43,409 nt of DNA, taken from positions 1 through 43,409 of the forward strand of contig CALHGQ010000149.1 of NCBI GenBank assembly GCA_938030175.1, written 5' to 3'. This stretch comes from an uncultured bacterium (lineage in GTDB: Bacteria > Planctomycetota > UBA1135 > GCA-002686595). The notes beneath the pieces were generated by a model, which was given only the letters and a program-made list of their open reading frames with translations, did not search any database and was not told where the DNA came from. Shown here in pieces: positions 25,823 through 34,540 of this stretch. Position numbers and translations under genes: made by a program. Position 1 is the stretch's first letter. Each line of letters starts with the position of its first letter.

Positions 25823-27334
25823 ATGAGCGCATCCGACACGCCCCCCGACCCCGCCGTTCCGGCGTCGCCCGAGCCGTCCAGTGCGCCCCCAGGCGGGCCC
25901 TTCGATGGATACCCGGAGACGCCCCAAGGCGCGCCTCTCCCTCCTTCCCCCACGGGCGCCGAAACCGCGGAGCGCTCGAAGCCCAGAGCACTCATTACCT
26001 GGATCCTTCTCTTGCTGATCCTCGCGGGATCGACCGGCCTCAAGCTCTCGCTTGTGGACGACGTCAAGGACCAGAAGCGGATCGCGGATCAGACGCAGTA
26101 CTTGGTCGGCGCAAGGAGCGTCTTCCGCACGGGGATTACGACCTACACCAACGAGCACTGGGACGAAGCCCACTCGTCGCCTGGCTATCCCTACGCGCTC
26201 GGCTACGTCCGGCACGTGACGCCGTTCAAGCAGTTTAAGGGCCGGGTGATCGCCATCCAGGCGGTGATCAGCTCCCTGACCGCGCTCTTGACGTTTCTGA
26301 TAGCGAGTCGGTGCTTTGGATCCGTCAACGCGCTCCTCTCCGCGGCGCTCGTGGCGTTCCTGCCTTCGTTCATCTCGTACTCGCAGCTCTTCCTCACGGA
26401 GACGCTCTACACGTTCTTATTCGTGGCCGTCACCGCGATTCTTGTGACGGCAAAGGATACGGTGACCCGAAAGCGAGCCTTCGCGGCAGGGCTCATCGGC
26501 GGCCTCACCGCGCTGACGAAGAGCCAGTTCGTTGTGCTCAGCCCGCTGGTGATTCTGTGGCTCCTCTTCCAAGGGGCGGCGAACAGAAAGACCGCCGTCC
26601 TCACCGCGTGCGCGTATGCGTTCGGGCTCTTCGTCGTCGTGGCCCCGTGGAGCATCCGCAACACGTTGCGCTACGACCACTTCTTGATGATCGACTCGAA
26701 TCCGGGCAACGTCCTCTACAAGAACTGGAACGCCTACCCGCCGGAGAACCACGACGTGGGCTTCTTTGGCCAGTGGGAGGAGAACAAGCTCAACTACGAC
26801 GGCGAGATCCCCGCTCGGCCGCGGAGTACCGAGGAGAACATCGCCGCCAAGAACAGCGCCGAGGTGAAGGCGGCGATCGCCTTCACACTCGCGCATCCCG
26901 TGCACTTCCTCGGCCAGTGCTGGACGCGCACCCTGGCGCTCTTCAACCCCACCTCGTTCCTCATACGCAGGATCCGAGAGGGCAAGTCCATGAAGATGTC
27001 CAAGGCCTGGGAAAACGGCATCGTCTGGGTCACGATCCTTTCTCTGGGCGCGATCCTGGTCTTCAGCGTGATAGGGATGACAACGGTGCGGCCCAACGTG
27101 CGGAGCCTCTTGCCGCTGCTGCTCATGATTGGGTGCACGGTGCTGTGCGTCACGATCCTGTCGACATCGCGCTACCGTTTCCCGATGCTGCCCTTCCTGA
27201 TCATGTTCGCGATCGATGGCGTGCGGCGAGTGCCCTCGCTGGTGAGGAAGCCCTCCCCCGGCCTGATCCTCACGATACCGATCCTTCTCACGGCGTTCCT
27301 CGCCTTCTACCGCTATGTACCCCTCAGCCTCTAG
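25823..27334 (+). CDS. GT39-type (PMT-like) membrane glycosyltransferase
   Basis: After a Pro-rich cytoplasmic N-terminus (about 50 residues), a first helix (LITWILLLLILAGSTGLKLSL) leads to an acidic loop (DQTQYLVGARSVFRTGITTY) of the kind that carries the catalytic aspartate in GT-C enzymes of the GT39/ArnT/PMT_2 group. Further helices follow (IQAVISSLTALLTFLIASRCF, LLSAALVAFLPSFISYSQLF, VVVAPWSIRNTLRYDHF). The APWSIRN motif and the C-terminal SRYRFPMLPFLIMFA are common in this superfamily. Such enzymes move a sugar from a polyprenyl-phosphate carrier to a lipid or protein on the outer face of the membrane. Donor and acceptor are unknown. It overlaps the next gene by 20 bases, so the two probably work on the same surface product. 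Confidence 0.8.
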   Translation: MSASDTPPDPAVPASPEPSSAPPGGPFDGYPETPQGAPLPPSPTGAETAERSKPRALITWILLLLILAGSTGLKLSLVDDVKDQKRIADQTQYLVGARSVFRTGITTYTNEHWDEAHSSPGYPYALGYVRHVTPFKQFKGRVIAIQAVISSLTALLTFLIASRCFGSVNALLSAALVAFLPSFISYSQLFLTETLYTFLFVAVTAILVTAKDTVTRKRAFAAGLIGGLTALTKSQFVVLSPLVILWLLFQGAANRKTAVLTACAYAFGLFVVVAPWSIRNTLRYDHFLMIDSNPGNVLYKNWNAYPPENHDVGFFGQWEENKLNYDGEIPARPRSTEENIAAKNSAEVKAAIAFTLAHPVHFLGQCWTRTLALFNPTSFLIRRIREGKSMKMSKAWENGIVWVTILSLGAILVFSVIGMTTVRPNVRSLLPLLLMIGCTVLCVTILSTSRYRFPMLPFLIMFAIDGVRRVPSLVRKPSPGLILTIPILLTAFLAFYRYVPLSL

Positions 27335-28757
27335 ACAGCGCGGATTTCGGAGCACGGCCGGGTGGAGCGCGACGCTTTTCCTGGTAGCCGCGCTGGTGGC
27401 CTGCGGGGACGCGAGCACGGGCGACGAGAGCTCGACCCAAGGCGAGCTGCCGCCAAACATCCTCCTGATCTCCATCGACAGCCTCCGCGCCGACCACCTC
27501 GGCTGCTATGGCTATGACCGGCCGACTAGCCCGGCGATCGACGCCCTTGGGGCGAGCGGGGTCATCTTCGACGAGGCGATTTCCCAGGCCCCGTGGACCC
27601 TGCCGTCCCACGCCTCACTCCTCACCTCGCTCTACGGGCGCACCCACCAAACCAACGACATCTCGCGCCAGCTTCCGTCCGAGGTGCCAACGATCGCGGC
27701 GGAGCTGTCCAAGGCCGGCTACGAAACGGCCGCCGTCGTCAGCGGTACCTTCATGAAGAAGCGCTTCGGACTCCACTCGGGGTTCGATCGCTACGACGAC
27801 GAGATCGCGGAGATGAGCCACCGCGAGAGCCACGAGGCGATCACCAGCCCGGGGATTCACCGCAAGGCAGAGGAACTCCTCGGCCAGGTGCAAGAGCCGT
27901 TCATGCTGTTCCTCCACTACTGGGACGTGCACTACGACTACGCGCCGCCGCCGCCGTACGACACGAAGTTCGACCCTGAGTACAAGGGCAAGATCACCTC
28001 AAAGGGGTTCCTGAAGAACAAGCGCATCAAGCCCGACATGGCTGAGGCCGAACTCAACCACATCGTGTCCCTCTACGACGGAGAGATCGCGTGGGTCGAC
28101 GAGCACATTGCGAAGCTCCTGGCGAACCTTGAGGCCAGTGGCCTCGACGAACGCACCATCGTCATCCTCACTGCCGACCACGGCGATGAGTTCTTCGAGC
28201 ACGGCGGCAAGGGCCACTCCCATACGCTCTACCACGAACTCGTGCATGTGCCCCTCATCATCCGTGGGCCCGGCATCGCCCAAGGGAAGCGCGTCATGAC
28301 CCCTGTTGAGCTCATCGACGTGATGCCGACGATTCTCGACCTAGTCAAGTCAGGCGCACCGGAGGGTCTCCAGGGTCGTAGCTTGGCGGAGGCACTGACG
28401 GGGGCCGAGTTGGCTTCGCAGCCCGTGTTCTCCGAAACGAATCGCGCGCGCGCAAACAAAAACGACCCCTGGCAAGACTCGTGGTCCGTCCAAAACGGCA
28501 GGCGGAAGCTCATCCTTCACGGAGAGGGCCCCAACGGTGAGGCCCCCCGCCCGGACGAACGCTACGACCTAGCGGTCGACCCCGGGGAGCAGTCTCCGCG
28601 GGAGGCGGAAGCGAGCGGACTCCAAGAGGCCATGAAGCGCTGGATGGCGCGCGTCCCCCTAGGCCTAGGAAAACTCAACGAGGGCGTCGACGAGGCGACC
28701 ATGAAACAGCTCCAAGCCCACGGCTACGTGGGCAACGGCGACTCTGACGACGACTAG
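27315..28757 (+). CDS. Sulfatase/phosphotransferase-superfamily lipoprotein
   Basis: A lipobox (AALVAC, Cys30) predicts a lipoprotein. The metal and active-site motifs are complete: SIDSLRADHLGCYGYDRP (Asp55, Asp60), nucleophile region APWTLPSHASLLTS with Thr95, and TADHGDEFFEHGGKGHSHTL with Asp288 and His289. The nucleophile is Thr, not the Cys/Ser in C/S-x-P-x-R that is converted to formylglycine. A true sulfatase is therefore unlikely; a phosphoesterase or phosphoglycerol/phosphoethanolamine transferase-type activity is more probable. The start ATG lies inside the 3' end of the glycosyltransferase gene (20-base overlap), and a strong terminator follows 22 bases after the stop. The pair may modify a surface glycan or lipid. 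Confidence 0.82.
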   Translation: MYPSASRQRGFRSTAGWSATLFLVAALVACGDASTGDESSTQGELPPNILLISIDSLRADHLGCYGYDRPTSPAIDALGASGVIFDEAISQAPWTLPSHASLLTSLYGRTHQTNDISRQLPSEVPTIAAELSKAGYETAAVVSGTFMKKRFGLHSGFDRYDDEIAEMSHRESHEAITSPGIHRKAEELLGQVQEPFMLFLHYWDVHYDYAPPPPYDTKFDPEYKGKITSKGFLKNKRIKPDMAEAELNHIVSLYDGEIAWVDEHIAKLLANLEASGLDERTIVILTADHGDEFFEHGGKGHSHTLYHELVHVPLIIRGPGIAQGKRVMTPVELIDVMPTILDLVKSGAPEGLQGRSLAEALTGAELASQPVFSETNRARANKNDPWQDSWSVQNGRRKLILHGEGPNGEAPRPDERYDLAVDPGEQSPREAEASGLQEAMKRWMARVPLGLGKLNEGVDEATMKQLQAHGYVGNGDSDDD

Positions 28758-28779
28758 CGGTACGGAGACAGGCGAGGAA

Positions 28780-28842
28780 CGGCCACGTGAAGGCAGCGGT
28801 GCAGGACGCATCGCGACCTTCACGTTGCCGTTTTTCGTTTTC
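28780..28842 (+). terminator. Intrinsic terminator after the glycosyltransferase-sulfatase-like operon
   Basis: Arms 28780-28793 (CGGCCACGTGAAGG) and 28817-28830 (CCTTCACGTTGCCG) pair over 14 bases with one mismatch, around a 23-base loop. TTTTTCGTTTT follows directly. It begins 22 bases after the stop codon. Confidence 0.85.
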
Positions 28843-28996
28843 CGAAGCGCTGCTGAAACGCTCGCGGCGTCTTCCGGCCTAGTCCCTGACCGCCTGGCGC
28901 AGAAGTTGCTCTTCGTCATAGGGAGCGCTTCCAAGAACCGCTCCTAGGCGCCTTCCCCGCTCCTATTCGTCGCACCCAACTTCCCAAGGATCCACC

Positions 28997-31156
28997 ATGA
29001 AGCTAGTCCTTCACGCAACTGCTGTCGCGCTCATGGCCCTCGTGGCCGCGCCAGAGTCCTTCGCCCAGGGCTGACCGCCCACGCCGCCGTCGTCTGGTTC
29101 AGACGACCCCCCGCCCCCGCCCCCCGGTGGCGGGTCCTCTGGTGGATCAGCTGGGCCGCCTTCGTCCGCTTCGCCCATCACCCCCGGCTCGGTCGCCCCC
29201 GGACCCTCCTCACCCGGCCCATCCAGCCCCGGCCCCGTGCCGCGCCCCGCCCCAGGCCCGGCTGCGTCGCCGCCTCCGGTGGCCGCGGGCCCGGTCCCTG
29301 CGCCGACGAGCGCACCGATCAGCCACGGATCAGCGGATCAAGATCTGCTCCACTGGTCGCACTGGTGGTTCCTGGAGAGCGCGCGCTACATGGACCTGCG
29401 AACGCACGTTCAAGGCCCCCCCGCCACGGACGGTCGCTCGATCGCGACGAACGCCCCCATGGCGCCGTCGCGCGACTACGTCTACCGGGAAGTCATGCCG
29501 CGGCTCCTCGACGTCCTGGAGAACGAGCGTTCCGACGACATTGTCGCCTCGGCTCTCATCGCCGCAGGACGCCTTACGGGCACGAATGACCCCCTTTACG
29601 GGCGAATCCTCACCGCCACGCGCACGCGCCTTCGCAGCGCCAACGCGCGCGTCTTCGAGTCGGCCTTGCTGGGGCTCGGGCTCATCGGCACCGAGGCGGC
29701 CTGCGAGGATCTGCTCGCGATCGTCGCTGACACGGCCAAGGGACGCCAGCTGCGGGGCAGCACCACCCTGCGCACGCGTACCCGTGCCTACGCGGGCCAC
29801 GCTCTTGGACTCGCCGCCAACCAGATGAACGACCTCGCGCTCGAGCAGCGCATCGCCGTCGGGCTCATCGAGGTCCTCGAGAATGAGTCTCACGGGCAGT
29901 ACGACCTGCCGGTGTCGCTGGTCTCATCGCTTGGACTCGTCAAACTCAGCGCGAAGCTCCAGGTTCCCCCCAGCTCCGTGCGTGCGTCGGCTGCGGCGGA
30001 CCACGTGCTGTCTGCGAGCACCCTGAGCCGGTACCTTGAGCGCTGGGCTGGCATCAACGTCGCCAAGGTCCGTCGCGGTGAGAAGTCGAGCCTCGCGTCT
30101 CGACCGAGGGCCAAGGTGCAGAGCCATGCGGTCATCGCACTCGCGCGCGCCGCGCGGCATGGCGAAGAGTCCACCCGAGAAGCGGCTACCCAGCAGATCT
30201 TGGCCCTGGCCAAGGACCCTTCGACCCATGTGTACGTCCGCACGTCGGCGGCCATCGCGCTGGGCGAAATCGCACGCGCTGGTTCCGCCAAGGTGGACCG
30301 CGCCACTCGCAAGTTCCTACTTGAGGCCATGAAAGAGGGGCAGCCCCTCGAGCGGCGCTTCTCCAGGATCGCACTCGCCAGCGTGGCAGGACGCCCCGGT
30401 GCCGGTGAAGAGCCCTACGAGGGCTGGCGCCCGGTCCTGAGCGCCCTGACCCACTCGATCGTGAAGTCACGTTCGAGCGACATGGCTTGGAGCGCACTCT
30501 CGATCGGGATCCTCGAAGACTCGCTCGCGAAGGCTGGCATCCACACGGGGCGGAGCGCGTCCGATGCGCTTCGATCGCTGGCCCAAAAGCGTCGGAGCGA
30601 CGATGACTCGGCCGCGCTCGCGCTGGGTCTCGCGCTTTCGACCCGAAACCTCGACAACACGGACTCGTTCGGAGCCGGCGTCATCCGTGAGTTCGATGCG
30701 ACGACGACGCCGTACCTGCGCGGCCACGTCTCCGTGGCCCTGGGCCTGATGGACTTCAAGCCGTCGATCCCAAGGCTCAAGGAAGAGCTCATGGAGGCGA
30801 GCAACCAGCCCATTCGTCTTTGGAGTGCCGCGGTGGGCCTCGTCCTGATGGGCGAACCCGTGGGAGCCCAGCTCGTTGAGGCACTGCGCAACGCGAAGTC
30901 CTCGCAGTCGCGGATCGCCGTGACGGCCGCGCTCGGCCAAGCGGGGACGTTCCGCGCCGTGATGCCGCTCTTGGACCTGGCCGGGGAGACGCAGTCCCCG
31001 AGTCCGCTGCGAGCATCGGCCATCGACGCGCTCGGCGCTGTCTGCGATCTTTCGCGCCTCCCCTGGCGCGACCCGATCGCCCACGCCTTGCCGTACTACG
31101 CGGCGACGTCGACGCTGAACAGCAACGGCGCAGGCGTCCTCGAGCGTCCCTGGTAG
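28997..31156 (+). CDS. Exported HEAT-repeat protein interrupted by an in-frame TGA after the signal peptide
   Basis: The track shows only 29237-31156 (GTG start, no signal). In the same frame an ATG at 28997, 7 bases after AAGGA, encodes a good signal peptide (KLVLHATAVALMALVAAPESFAQ). One codon later stands a TGA (29072-29074), after which the frame is open for 693 codons to the stop at 31156. The sequence after the TGA is a Pro/Gly/Ser linker, then LLHWSHWWFLESARYMDLRT, then HEAT-type helices (VFESALLGLGLIGTEAACED, AAIALGEIARAGSAKVDRA, AVTAALGQAGTFRAVMPLL). So this is one gene with a single nonsense codon, a sequencing error, or read-through. TGA is a normal stop in the neighbouring genes. 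The HEAT part should be a scaffold outside the cytoplasm; its partner is unknown. Confidence 0.75.
29072..29107 (+). other. In-frame TGA codon with a perfect stem-loop downstream
   Basis: TGA at 29072-29074 is followed by C, a context known to favour read-through. After 14 bases comes a perfect 8-bp stem (GTCGTCTG at 29089-29096, loop GTT, CAGACGAC at 29100-29107). The loop is 22 bases from the TGA and begins with G. In spacing and shape this falls within what is described for bacterial selenocysteine elements, but a chance hairpin in GC-rich DNA is the simpler reading. Confidence 0.5.
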
Positions 31157-31165
31157 CCCCGAAGG

Positions 31166-31197
31166 GCGGTACGGTGCCGATTGCGGTACCTTACCGC
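31166..31197 (+). promoter_or_regulatory. Hairpin directly upstream of the start of the next gene
   Basis: GCGGTACGGTGCC, loop GATTGC, GGTACCTTACCGC form a 12-13 bp stem with two mismatches. It fills most of the 42 bases between the HEAT-gene stop and the ATG at 31199, and ends two bases before that ATG. No T-run follows, so a terminator is unlikely. It would cover the ribosome-binding region and could limit read-through translation. Confidence 0.4.
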
Positions 31198-31198
31198 T

Positions 31199-32890
31199 AT
31201 GAACGCGCGCCTCCTCGCTCTTGCCGCTGCGGTCGCCGTCGCCCTGGCGGCTTGGTTCGCACTGTCCAACCCGGACGTCGACCGCGAAGCCTCCGGCGAT
31301 GTGACGCGCGATAGCCCCACGGCCGATGTCCTCGACGCGCCCGAGGCGGAGGACCTCGCCGAAGTGGATCAGCCCCAGGGGGAGTCGCGGCAGGATCAAG
31401 CGTCCCAGGGCGTGGCCCCCGCGGCGGTCTCGGAAGCGGAGTCACCGCCCGAGATAGAAGCGTTAGCCACGGGCCCCGCCGCTCCGCCTGGCACTGCGGT
31501 GCGCGGACGACTCCTGGACAAGGAAGGTTCGGCGATCAGGCGCGCCCACCTCAGGCTGAGGGTGAAGGGCCAGCGTGAAGGGCTGCCCATTCGCGCGGAC
31601 GACGCGGGAAGGTTCTCGGTGGCCGTCGGGGTCTTCGGCGACGCTCAGCTGTTTGTCAGGGCGGACGGCGTCGGCAGGTCGGCGGACCTCAGTGTCTATC
31701 TCCCTGAGGGGCAAGAGACCGACGTCGGCGACCTGAGGGTGCTGAGCGCAGGCGCGATCCGGGGCCACGTTCGGTTTCCAGACGGCACTCCCCTCAGCGG
31801 CGTGGAGGTGTCCGGCTCCGCCGTGGATTCACTGGCCTCGCCGGGCCTGCGCTCAGGGTCCGCAGAGACCGGCGACGACGGCTCCTTCGAGATACTGGCG
31901 CTCGCCCCCGGCCCGTTCGACTTCACGGTATCGAAGTTCGAAGCACTCGCGATCCTCGGAAACAAGCGGCTTCAAACCGGCGATGAGAACGGCGAGCTCG
32001 TGGTCAACGCGATGATCCTCGAGCTCTTTTGCCAGAACGAGGACGGGGAGTCCGTGCCGATGGTGGGCCTCTCGATCTCTAACCTGCCGGACCCAGCCGA
32101 GGACGACGATGAGTACGGAACGAATACCTTCCGCTTCGGTGGGCCGCAGGAGCGCTACGAGGTCATCCTCCATCCCTGGAGGCGCTACATCGTCGAGGCC
32201 AAGGACGAAGACAACCGCAACTACCTCGCGTACCTTCAGGGGGACCTCACGGCGGGCAAGCACACGTTGCCGTTGCGAAGAGATCCCCCAGAGCTAGGTA
32301 CGCTACGGGTGACGTTTCCGCCCGGCGCCATCCCCGAGGGGGCAACGCTCTCGCTGGCCAGCATCGAAAGAGATGGACTCAACGTTTCGGGGATGAGCTC
32401 TGCGTTGCCTGGAAGGGACGGCGACTCGATCCTAGAAGCGCGTGGGCTCGTCCCCGGCTCCTATCGCGTTCGATTCCAGCTCGAGAACGCCGACTGGGCC
32501 GCACTCAAGGAGGACACCCACACCGTCGAGATCTCACCGGGGGGCACCGAAGTGATCGCACTCGAGCCCCGAATCGGTGGGCGCGCTGAGTTTTCGATCG
32601 TGGTAGCCAACGTACCGGCCGACGGCCCACCCAAGACCCGCGCCAAGGTTCAGCTTCGCTGGGCCGGTGAAGCCGAATGGGACTGGGCAGAGCTGGTCTC
32701 CAAGCGCGAGGGAACGACCACTCGAGGAGGCCGCGCCTGGCTCGATGGCACGGTCGCCCGAAGCAGCGTCCTGACCCCGGGGAACTATCAGGCCCGCGTA
32801 ACCGCCAGTGGCTACGCCCCCGTGGAGATCGACTTCGCTGTGCCAGCAGAGGGCGCCACAGAGATTCTCGTCACCCTCCGCGATCAGTAG
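31199..32890 (+). CDS. Membrane-anchored carboxypeptidase-regulatory-like (CnaB-type) protein
   Basis: The ATG at 31199 starts a hydrophobic anchor (ARLLALAAAVAVALAAWFAL) with no clear cleavage site. I prefer it to the TTG at 31181, giving 563 residues. An acidic, Ala/Glu-rich spacer of about 70 residues follows, then beta-sandwich modules of the carboxypeptidase-regulatory type: TAVRGRLLDKEGSAIRRAHL, GAIRGHVRFPDGTPLSGVEV and SSVLTPGNYQARVTASGYAP. No enzyme motif is visible. The architecture matches the outer half of the sigma-factor fusion at 23007, without the sigma part. It is probably a structural or binding protein displayed on the outside of the membrane. Confidence 0.7.
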   Translation: MNARLLALAAAVAVALAAWFALSNPDVDREASGDVTRDSPTADVLDAPEAEDLAEVDQPQGESRQDQASQGVAPAAVSEAESPPEIEALATGPAAPPGTAVRGRLLDKEGSAIRRAHLRLRVKGQREGLPIRADDAGRFSVAVGVFGDAQLFVRADGVGRSADLSVYLPEGQETDVGDLRVLSAGAIRGHVRFPDGTPLSGVEVSGSAVDSLASPGLRSGSAETGDDGSFEILALAPGPFDFTVSKFEALAILGNKRLQTGDENGELVVNAMILELFCQNEDGESVPMVGLSISNLPDPAEDDDEYGTNTFRFGGPQERYEVILHPWRRYIVEAKDEDNRNYLAYLQGDLTAGKHTLPLRRDPPELGTLRVTFPPGAIPEGATLSLASIERDGLNVSGMSSALPGRDGDSILEARGLVPGSYRVRFQLENADWAALKEDTHTVEISPGGTEVIALEPRIGGRAEFSIVVANVPADGPPKTRAKVQLRWAGEAEWDWAELVSKREGTTTRGGRAWLDGTVARSSVLTPGNYQARVTASGYAPVEIDFAVPAEGATEILVTLRDQ

Positions 32891-32909
32891 CCGCGGACCC
32901 GGGCGATCC

Positions 32910-32926
32910 CTGGGTTCTCGACCCAG
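32910..32926. terminator. Possible bidirectional hairpin between convergent genes
   Basis: CTGGGT, loop TCTCG, ACCCAG is a perfect 6-bp stem in the 128-base gap between the convergent carboxypeptidase-regulatory-like gene and rhamnulokinase. It has no T-run on either side, so its role as a terminator is uncertain. Nothing else is evident in this gap. Confidence 0.3.
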
Positions 32927-33018
32927 CGCGGCGTCCCCGCATCGCTCCCGACGACGCGCCGGGATCTTGCGTCCGTGCCACGGTCCTAGCCTCATCCTCT
33001 CCGGCGTGCAGCGAACGG

Positions 33019-34533
33019 CTATCGCCGCAGCATGGCCCGATACCGATCCCGCACGTCCGGGATGGACTCACGCTCCACGGGGAGGAACACCTCGGGCTTC
33101 TCAGATGCCCGGACGATCTCGCGGAGGTGACTCAAATCTCGCACCGTGCCCGCACCCATCGCCTGCACAAGAACGTTGCCGAGGGCCGAGGCTTCGGCCG
33201 GACCGGCCATCACGCGGCGGCCCGTAGCATCCGCCGTCATCTGGTTGAGCAGCTGATTGCGGCTGCCTCCGCCGACCACGTGGAGCGCATCGAATCCCGC
33301 CCCGAGGAGGCGCTCTAACTCGTCCAGCGACTCGGCGTATTGGAGCGCGAGACTCTCCAGGCACGCTCGAACGAGCTCACCGGGAGACTCTGGAACCGGC
33401 TGGCGCGTTTGCTCAGCGAAGGTGCGGATCGCACCCGCGACGCGCTTCGCGCCGGTGATCGCAGGCAGATCCACGGGAAACAGCGTCCGGAAGGGCCGTG
33501 CCGCTTCGGCCATGGCGGTCAGCGCCGCGTAGTCGACGCTGCCCCCGTCCTGCTCGTACTCAGCGCGGACCTGCTGCACGAGCCATAATCCGCTGATGTT
33601 CTTGAGGAACCTCACCGTGCCATCGACGCCGAGCTCGTTTGTGAAGTTCGCCACGCGAGCCTCGTCGCTCGTGTGAGGCGCCTCTAGTTCTGCACCGAGC
33701 AAGGACCAGGTGCCGCTCGAGAGGAAGCACCAGCGGGAACCGGTCTCCCGAGGGACCGCGGCGATCGCCGCGGCGGTGTCATGGGTCGGCGGAAGGATGA
33801 CGCGGGTGGTCGGCGCGAGCCCTGTCTCGTCCGCCACCCCGGGGAGGATCACCCCGAGGCTCGTGCCTGGATGGAGCGGCTCGAGCAGAGTCTCGCAGGG
33901 AAGGCCCAGCTTCCCAATGAGCTCACGGTTCCACGCTGAGCCATGGCTCCCCGCTCGCCCCCCCACACACATCATCTGGCTCGTCGAGGCGTTGGTGATC
34001 TCGTTCGTCGCCTTGCCCGACAGCTTCCAGTGGATCACGTCAGGCACGAGGAGCAGGCGGCTCCCAGGGCCATAGCTCCCGGGGTCGCTCCGGAACCGCT
34101 CGGCGTATTGATAGAGCGTATTGAACGGCAGCAGCTGGATCCCGGTCTGCCCGTAAAGGTAGTCCGCTCCGAGGCGCCCCTTGACCCGTTCGAACTCCTC
34201 CGCGAAGGCGGGGTCGCGGTAGCAGCGCGGCGGACCCGCCAGCTCGCCGCCAGGCTGCAGTACGGCGTAGTCCACGCCCCAGCTATCGACGCCCACCGAG
34301 CGCACCCCAACGCCCAGCTCCAGCGCCCGGTCAGCCGCGAGGGAGAGCCCCTTCTTCACTTCGCTCCAGATCCGAGCGAGGTCCCAGTGGAGCACTGCCG
34401 CCGCGTGAACTGGGTCGTGGCCGAAGCGGTGGCATTCGTAGGTTCGCACGCGGTCCTTCTCCAGGACACCGAGCACGACGCGACCCGACTCCGCGCCCAG
34501 GTCCACCGCGATGTGTGCGCTCGATTCCCCCAT
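33019..34533 (-). CDS. rhaB: Rhamnulokinase (FGGY family)
   Basis: The enzyme phosphorylates L-rhamnulose to rhamnulose 1-phosphate with ATP in the cytoplasm. FGGY motifs are clear: phosphate-1 loop IAVDLGAESGRVVLG, substrate segment VGVDSWGVDYAVL, ATP-site block FLSSGTWSLLGAEL, and adenosine motif HVVGGGSRNQLLNQMTAD. The aspartate of VDSWGVDY is the usual catalytic region of rhamnulokinases. I use the ATG at 34533, 7 bases after the stop of the aldolase/dehydrogenase gene; the track start at 34572 lies inside that gene. This gives 504 residues, close to the family length. It forms the second gene of the leftward rhamnose operon. Confidence 0.93.
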   Translation of the reverse strand: MGESSAHIAVDLGAESGRVVLGVLEKDRVRTYECHRFGHDPVHAAAVLHWDLARIWSEVKKGLSLAADRALELGVGVRSVGVDSWGVDYAVLQPGGELAGPPRCYRDPAFAEEFERVKGRLGADYLYGQTGIQLLPFNTLYQYAERFRSDPGSYGPGSRLLLVPDVIHWKLSGKATNEITNASTSQMMCVGGRAGSHGSAWNRELIGKLGLPCETLLEPLHPGTSLGVILPGVADETGLAPTTRVILPPTHDTAAAIAAVPRETGSRWCFLSSGTWSLLGAELEAPHTSDEARVANFTNELGVDGTVRFLKNISGLWLVQQVRAEYEQDGGSVDYAALTAMAEAARPFRTLFPVDLPAITGAKRVAGAIRTFAEQTRQPVPESPGELVRACLESLALQYAESLDELERLLGAGFDALHVVGGGSRNQLLNQMTADATGRRVMAGPAEASALGNVLVQAMGAGTVRDLSHLREIVRASEKPEVFLPVERESIPDVRDRYRAMLRR

Positions 34534-34540
34534 CGAACGC

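Noticed and set aside
29072-29074. TGA reassigned to an amino acid throughout the genome
   Set aside because: Many genes here end on TGA in stop/start overlaps (for example batD, batB, batA), so TGA is a working stop codon.
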